DNA from: Zancudomyces culisetae
Lineage: Eukaryota; Kickxellomycota; Harpellomycetes; Harpellales; Legeriomycetaceae
DNA length: 22,573 nucleotides
Assembly (NCBI GenBank): GCA_001969505.1
Contig: LSSK01000149.1
Location: 1-22,573 of the forward strand
Reading direction: 5' to 3'
Below the pieces are notes generated by a model. That model saw only the letters and a list, made by a program, of their open reading frames with translations. It had not been told where the DNA came from and did not search any database. Position 1 is the first letter of the stretch, and each line of letters starts with the position of its first letter. Positions 18,520 through 22,573 of this stretch are shown piece after piece. Made by a program: the position numbers and the translations under genes.

Positions 18520-20596
18520 AGAGGGTTCAGTAAATGAAAAAACCAAAGGTAGTACCGCAAATGTATGTACTGAAGTATTGGATACAGAGTTGGTGGAGTG
18601 GAGAAAGTTGGGAGTTAACGAGCCAGACCTTTTGTTGGGGTTGAAGAGCAAAGGGTTCCTTGAACCAACAGAGATTCAGTCACAAAGCATTCCAATAATT
18701 CTGGGAGGGAGAAGTGTGATGGGAACGGCGTATACTGGGTCGGGAAAGACGTTGGCGTTTGGGCTTCCGATTCTTCAGCGCATGTTGGAAAATGGCGGCG
18801 GTGAGGACGATAGAATATCAGCACTGATACTTGTTCCAACTAGAGAGTTGGCGATTCAAGTGACAAAGCATCTGAACGAAGTATATATCATTGGCAACGA
18901 AAGCGGATTAAAAAAAGGACGCAGAAAAATAATATCAATAGTGGGAGGTATGTCTATTCAAAAACAAACACGATTGTTGGATTCTTCGAATTTGGGCATT
19001 GTTGTGGCAACCCCTGGTAGATTGTGGGAATTGTTGCAGCTTAACGACAAGTATGTGGAAATGTTGTCTAAAATTACAACCTTGGTTATTGACGAAGCCG
19101 ATCGAATGTTGGAGGCTGGACATTTTAAAGAGTTGGCCAATGTGCTAAAGGCCGTGATTGTGAATAATAAAAACAACGGTGCTGGAGGCGATAAAGCAGA
19201 GCCAAGAAAAAGGAAATTGCAAAAGCTGTTATTTAGTGCTACTCTGGATTCTTTTGCAAATGCAAAACTATCCGAATCCAACAAAAACAAAAACAAAAAC
19301 AACAAGAGTAATGGAAATAGTTTGGAACTTCAAGTCATGAAAATGTTACAGTTTGATAATACAAAGACATTTACTATTATAAACACTACTCATTCTGCAA
19401 ATAACCTCAGTTCTGAACAACTAGACAGTACCCAAAAGGATTCTGGCACCAAGAACCCCAAAATCAAAGAGTTTCGCATCAACTGTATGGAAAAGGACAA
19501 GGAAGCGTACCTATACATGTTTTTATCTTCGGTAATGTCACGTGGTCAGAACTATGATTTCGGTGCTAACATAAATATAAATACAGTTACAAGTACAAGT
19601 ACAAGTATTGATGGTGATACAAATGAAAATGGTGATAAAATTGAAAAGCAGAAAAAACGTAAACCGACAAAGACATTGGTATTTGTAAATAGTATCAGTT
19701 CGGTTAGACGGCTAGTTCCTATTCTTTCATTGTTAAACATCAAAGCATACCCACTACACGCGCAAATGCAGCAAAGACAGCGGTTGAAGAATCTTGATAG
19801 ATTTAGAACCAACAATGTCAAAAGCAACAACAACAACAGTGAAGGTGAGGATGAAGGTGAGGATGTTGTATTGGTGGCATCAGATGTGGCTGCTCGTGGG
19901 TTAGATGTAATAGAAATCGATAATGTGGTACATTACCATGTTCCAAAACATGCAGATTTGTATATTCACAGATCAGGTCGTACAGGCCGTTCTCACAATT
20001 CCGATACTGTTGGTCGGGTGGTGATCTTTGTTACTCCACAAGAACAGTCAAATTACAAAAAACTATGTACAACTCTTGGAATGACAAACAATAAAGAAAG
20101 CACTGGTATTGAGATTCCAAAATATTCAAGTAGTACCTTTAGCTTTAACCTGGTTGACAAGTACAAGGAAATTGTTAATGTCGCAATGGAAATTGACAAG
20201 GTGCAACATGCAAGGACAAAGCAAACTTTCGAGGCCAATTGGTACCACCAAAACGCTAATCAAATGGATATCGAACTAGACCCCCAATTTGTCGGCCATA
20301 ATGCTGGTAACTTCAATGATGATGATGATGATGATGATTCTTGTCTTGTCTTTTCAAGTAATGGAAAAGCCACAAAAAAGAGCAAGAATAACAACAACAA
20401 CAACAACAACAACAAGGACAAGAATAAAAATAAAAATAAAAATAAAAATACTAGTGGTAGTGGTAGTGGTTTTGATCCACAAACTGATGCCAAGCTCCAG
20501 AATTTGAAATCAAAACTGTCGCTTTTACTTTCCAAACCTATCTTGCCTCCCGGCTTTTTATCTAAATATATTACTAGTGGAAGATCAGTTTTGTAA
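17678..20596 (+). CDS. MAK5: Mak5/DDX24-type DEAD-box RNA helicase
   Basis: A 972-residue nucleolar helicase, needed in yeast for 60S ribosome biogenesis. N-terminal Mak5 features are VSWKKLEIPKELI and the GGVYDIEVLD block. The helicase core has W-RKLGVNEP and the Q-motif GFLEPTEIQSQSIP, motif I AYTGSGKT (351-358), Ia VPTRELAIQV, Ib ATPGRLWELL (the W is typical of Mak5), DEAD at 472-475, SAT at 520-522, IV TLVFVNS near 666, V SDVAARGLDV near 735 and VI HRSGRTGR from 764. Low-complexity inserts come from microsatellites: KPKPKPK, GKGKGK, TETETE, 15 consecutive Glu (18479-18523), DDDDDDD, an AAC-encoded Asn run (20387 on), NKNKNK and SGSGSG. About 143 residues separate motifs III and IV, much more than in a minimal DEAD-box protein. 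Acidic and lysine-rich N-terminal blocks suggest nucleolar targeting. Confidence 0.93.
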
Positions 20597-20765
20597 ATAT
20601 TCCCAAATTTCTTTTTATCAACCAACTTTTATTACTATCGCTATCACCATCACTATTACTATTGCTGTTTTTATCATTTATTTATTTGGGATACTCTACC
20701 AATTATATACCAAGAGTCTATTTAAATAAACAAATCATTTCATTTATGCTACCTTTTCTTTTTTA

Positions 20766-20835
20766 TTTTTTTCTTGCATAGTGATTCTAGTAAATAAAAT
20801 TTTGAATTAACTAGAATCACTATGCAAGAAAAAAA
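20766..20835. repeat. 26-bp perfect inverted repeat with 18-nt loop
   Basis: The left arm is 20766-20791 and the right arm 20810-20835. The core arm CTTGCATAGTGATTCTAGT is exactly complementary to the right-hand ACTAGAATCACTATGCAAG, and each arm is extended by seven T or A. Outside this the flanks stay mostly complementary (T/C-rich left, A/G-rich right) for another 10-14 bp. The loop is A/T-only apart from one G. Confidence 0.95.
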
Positions 20836-20983
20836 GAAAGAAAAAAAAGTCAGTCGGTTAATGGTTGGTTGGTTGGCTGGGTGAATAGTGAGAATAAATG
20901 TGAAAAGGGGAGAGAGAGAGAGAGGGTTGTGCGGAGTTTTGTTGAAATAAAAATTAAAATATATCGTTTATTGTAACATTAAA

Positions 20984-21032
20984 TAAAAGTAAAAGTAAAA
21001 GTAAAAGTAAAAGTAAAAATAAAAATAAAAAG
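20984..21032. repeat. TAAAAG/TAAAAA hexamer array in SEC8 5' leader
   Basis: Five TAAAAG units (20984-21013) followed by three TAAAAA units, ending about 12 bp before the SEC8 start codon. It is A-rich leader DNA and probably length-variable. Confidence 0.9.
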
Positions 21033-21044
21033 TATAAAGAAATA

Positions 21045-22573
21045 ATGGAGAAATATTCAGAGAGTCGAAAAGAAACCGTGCTTGGCAGGGCAGAGGATGC
21101 AATCAAAACAATCAAGCGCGACTGGGCCATAGTGAAGACAGACACGTTCAATCCCGTAACAGCAGCACTACAAATGCTGGATACCAGTTCGCTGGGCAAG
21201 AGCCATGACACGTTCCAGATCTACCATAAGCGGCTAAATGCGACGCTGGAGGGTATTGCGGATGAGTACTATGGAGGGTTCAACAATTCGATTCTTACGT
21301 TTAGCGGGCTACATGGACGGATTAGTAAAGCGAGCAGCCTGGTAAAACGGACAAAGGGGAATTTGGAGCAGGCCAAGAGTATGTTGACGGAGCAGCGGAA
21401 GGGGCTGGACCAGCTGTATGCCAAGAGCAAGCAGCTGGGAGAGTTGGTGAACCTGCTGAATCGAATCACAGAAGTATCCAAACTTCCGGGGGAAATCGAG
21501 GCGAATATCTCGAAAAAGAAGTTTTTGATGGGTGCCAGTCAGTTGGTGCAGGCCAGTACGTTTTTGTTTGATCCAGAACTTGTGCCAATTGAGGGGTTGA
21601 GTGGGTTGCGACAAATGATAGAAACGGAAAAAGAAAAGGCAGCGGAAATTATGATTGAAGAATTACATAAACATGTATATTTGAAATCGCCATATTGTGA
21701 ACGAAAAGGAAGTATTTTGGAAATGAATAAAGGAGGTAGTGGTGGTGGTGGTAGTGGGCAGGGTAAAGGAGGATTTAGTACCGGAGCAAATGCAAATAGT
21801 AATGGAAATGATAATGGAAACGAGCCAACAAGTGAAGAAAACCCAGAGGTGGATAGTTTGGCATATGTAGAAATGATAATGGAAAGTTTATTGATACTGG
21901 ACAAGGCTAGTGAAGCAGTTGACGAGATTAACAACCGGGTTAGATGGGAGGTAGCCAAATTGGTAGACAATGTAGTTACACAAGTACAAGACCGAATGAA
22001 ACTTTTGGAAAACTATGAAAGTAATGGAATCGATATTGACAATGAATATTTAAACACAAACACAAACACAAAAATAAATAATAACAGTAGTAATAGTTTA
22101 TATAAACTACAAAAAGAACAAGCACAACAACAAGTGAGTAAATTTATGATTGTAAGTAAGAGAGAAGCAGAAATAATGGTGGATTTTGAACGGACATTAT
22201 TTTCAACACTGCAGAGTGTGGTAGAATACCATGAGTTTTTAGCTCAAGTAATAAGTAACATGAATAAAAGAGAACAGTATTCGGCAGCAGCGGCAGGGGT
22301 TAGAGGAGGAATGGGAATGGGAGTGGGAATGGGAGTGGGAGGAGGAAGAGGTTCGATTGGAGGAGGAAGGAGTTCAATTGGAGGAGGGATAGAGTCAGGA
22401 GGAATAGGAGGATATTACAAACCTAAAAAGATAAAACTGTATAGTCTGGATAAACTTTGGATAGCAATACAACAAAAAATCAACAATATTTTGACAGATT
22501 ATTTGATTCCACAAGATGAAAATGGAGGAGATTTACTTGGACGAAAACAGAGTAGAGAAGAAGAAGGTGGTGG
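21045..22573 (+). CDS. SEC8: Exocyst subunit Sec8 (EXOC4), 5' part
   Basis: The frame runs from the ATG at 21045 to the window end without a stop (509 codons), so the 3' part is missing. The N-terminal region matches the Sec8 exocyst domain: TFNPVTAALQMLDTSSLGKS, then helical YHKRLNATLEGIADEYYGGF, FNNSILTFSGLHGRISKASS and TKGNLEQAKSMLTEQRKGLD, a coiled-coil-rich rod. Sec8 is part of the octameric complex that tethers secretory vesicles to the plasma membrane for polarised growth. Several inserts look lineage-specific: a Gly/Ser/Asn-rich block near residues 228-262, an Asn/Thr block near 335-350, and a Gly/Met/Val block near residues 420-460 (GMGMGVGMGVGGGRG). The conserved LYSLDKLWIAIQQKI follows the last insert. 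An A-rich hexamer array precedes the start. Confidence 0.88.
   Translation, partial: MEKYSESRKETVLGRAEDAIKTIKRDWAIVKTDTFNPVTAALQMLDTSSLGKSHDTFQIYHKRLNATLEGIADEYYGGFNNSILTFSGLHGRISKASSLVKRTKGNLEQAKSMLTEQRKGLDQLYAKSKQLGELVNLLNRITEVSKLPGEIEANISKKKFLMGASQLVQASTFLFDPELVPIEGLSGLRQMIETEKEKAAEIMIEELHKHVYLKSPYCERKGSILEMNKGGSGGGGSGQGKGGFSTGANANSNGNDNGNEPTSEENPEVDSLAYVEMIMESLLILDKASEAVDEINNRVRWEVAKLVDNVVTQVQDRMKLLENYESNGIDIDNEYLNTNTNTKINNNSSNSLYKLQKEQAQQQVSKFMIVSKREAEIMVDFERTLFSTLQSVVEYHEFLAQVISNMNKREQYSAAAAGVRGGMGMGVGMGVGGGRGSIGGGRSSIGGGIESGGIGGYYKPKKIKLYSLDKLWIAIQQKINNILTDYLIPQDENGGDLLGRKQSREEEGG

Larger units (their letters stand above)
20597..21044. other. MAK5-SEC8 intergenic region
   Basis: A 448-bp spacer between two plus-strand genes, made almost wholly of simple or structured DNA: an interrupted TATC/CAC strip at 20634-20660, the perfect inverted repeat at 20766-20835, GGTT units near 20862-20878, a GA microsatellite near 20910-20924, and the TAAAAG hexamer array just before the SEC8 ATG. 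It should include the MAK5 3' UTR and the SEC8 promoter. Confidence 0.6.

Noticed and set aside
20260-20625. 121-codon minus-strand frame with leucine runs
   Set aside because: Arises from the complement of the Asn/Asp/Lys repeats at the MAK5 3' end.
21539-21970. 143-codon minus-strand frame
   Set aside because: Lies entirely over the SEC8 coding frame, which has clear family similarity.

Overview
The window looks like nuclear DNA of an early-diverging fungus. Coding DNA is embedded in AT-rich spacers full of homopolymers. Introns are rare and short: one 85-bp intron is visible. The gene set fits a fungus: a Pam18/Tim14 J-protein, an Sse1-type Hsp110 ending in MDVD, an Mgr3-like TPR protein, mitochondrial citrate synthase, Mak5 and Sec8. 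The AT richness and asparagine/lysine-rich microsatellite inserts would suit a Zoopagomycota/Harpellales-like lineage, but that placement is only an inference.

Layout: (1) 1-799, a fragment of an ABCA-type ABC transporter that is cut by the window edge and broken by two frame changes. (2) 1543-1902 (-), PAM18. (3) 2576-3232 (-), an unrecognised membrane protein whose 3' end lies in a 47-bp tandem duplication. (4) 3913-6240 (-), Hsp110/Sse1, with a TATA box and a candidate step-type heat-shock element upstream. (5) 7397-7774 (-), a small cysteine-rich secreted protein, probably GPI-anchored. (6) 8870-10328 (+), an Mgr3-like mitochondrial TPR protein in two exons. (7) 10721-11437 (-), a protein resembling the scramblase/LURP-one (tubby C-terminal-like) fold. 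(8) 11438-15993, a 4.5-kb stretch with no recognisable gene, with GT-rich and purine-rich tracts. (9) 15994-17412 (+), citrate synthase. (10) 17678-20596 (+), the Mak5/DDX24 DEAD-box helicase. (11) A 26-bp perfect inverted repeat and a hexamer microsatellite between MAK5 and (12) the 5' two-thirds or less of SEC8 (21045 to the window end).

The genes are individually transcribed housekeeping genes, not an operon. Three of them (Pam18, Hsp110, Mgr3-like) belong to Hsp70 or mitochondrial protein quality control, and citrate synthase is a mitochondrial client, but nothing shows that the neighbourhood is functional. The signals most worth a second look are: the sharp 5'-to-3' synonymous codon switch (AGA/GGA/GCA to CGY/GGY/GCY) shared by citrate synthase and Hsp110; the perfect intergenic hairpin; the tandem duplication that rewrote a protein C-terminus; the decaying ABC transporter; and the Hsp110 promoter element. 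I did not find convincing evidence of a new multi-gene system.
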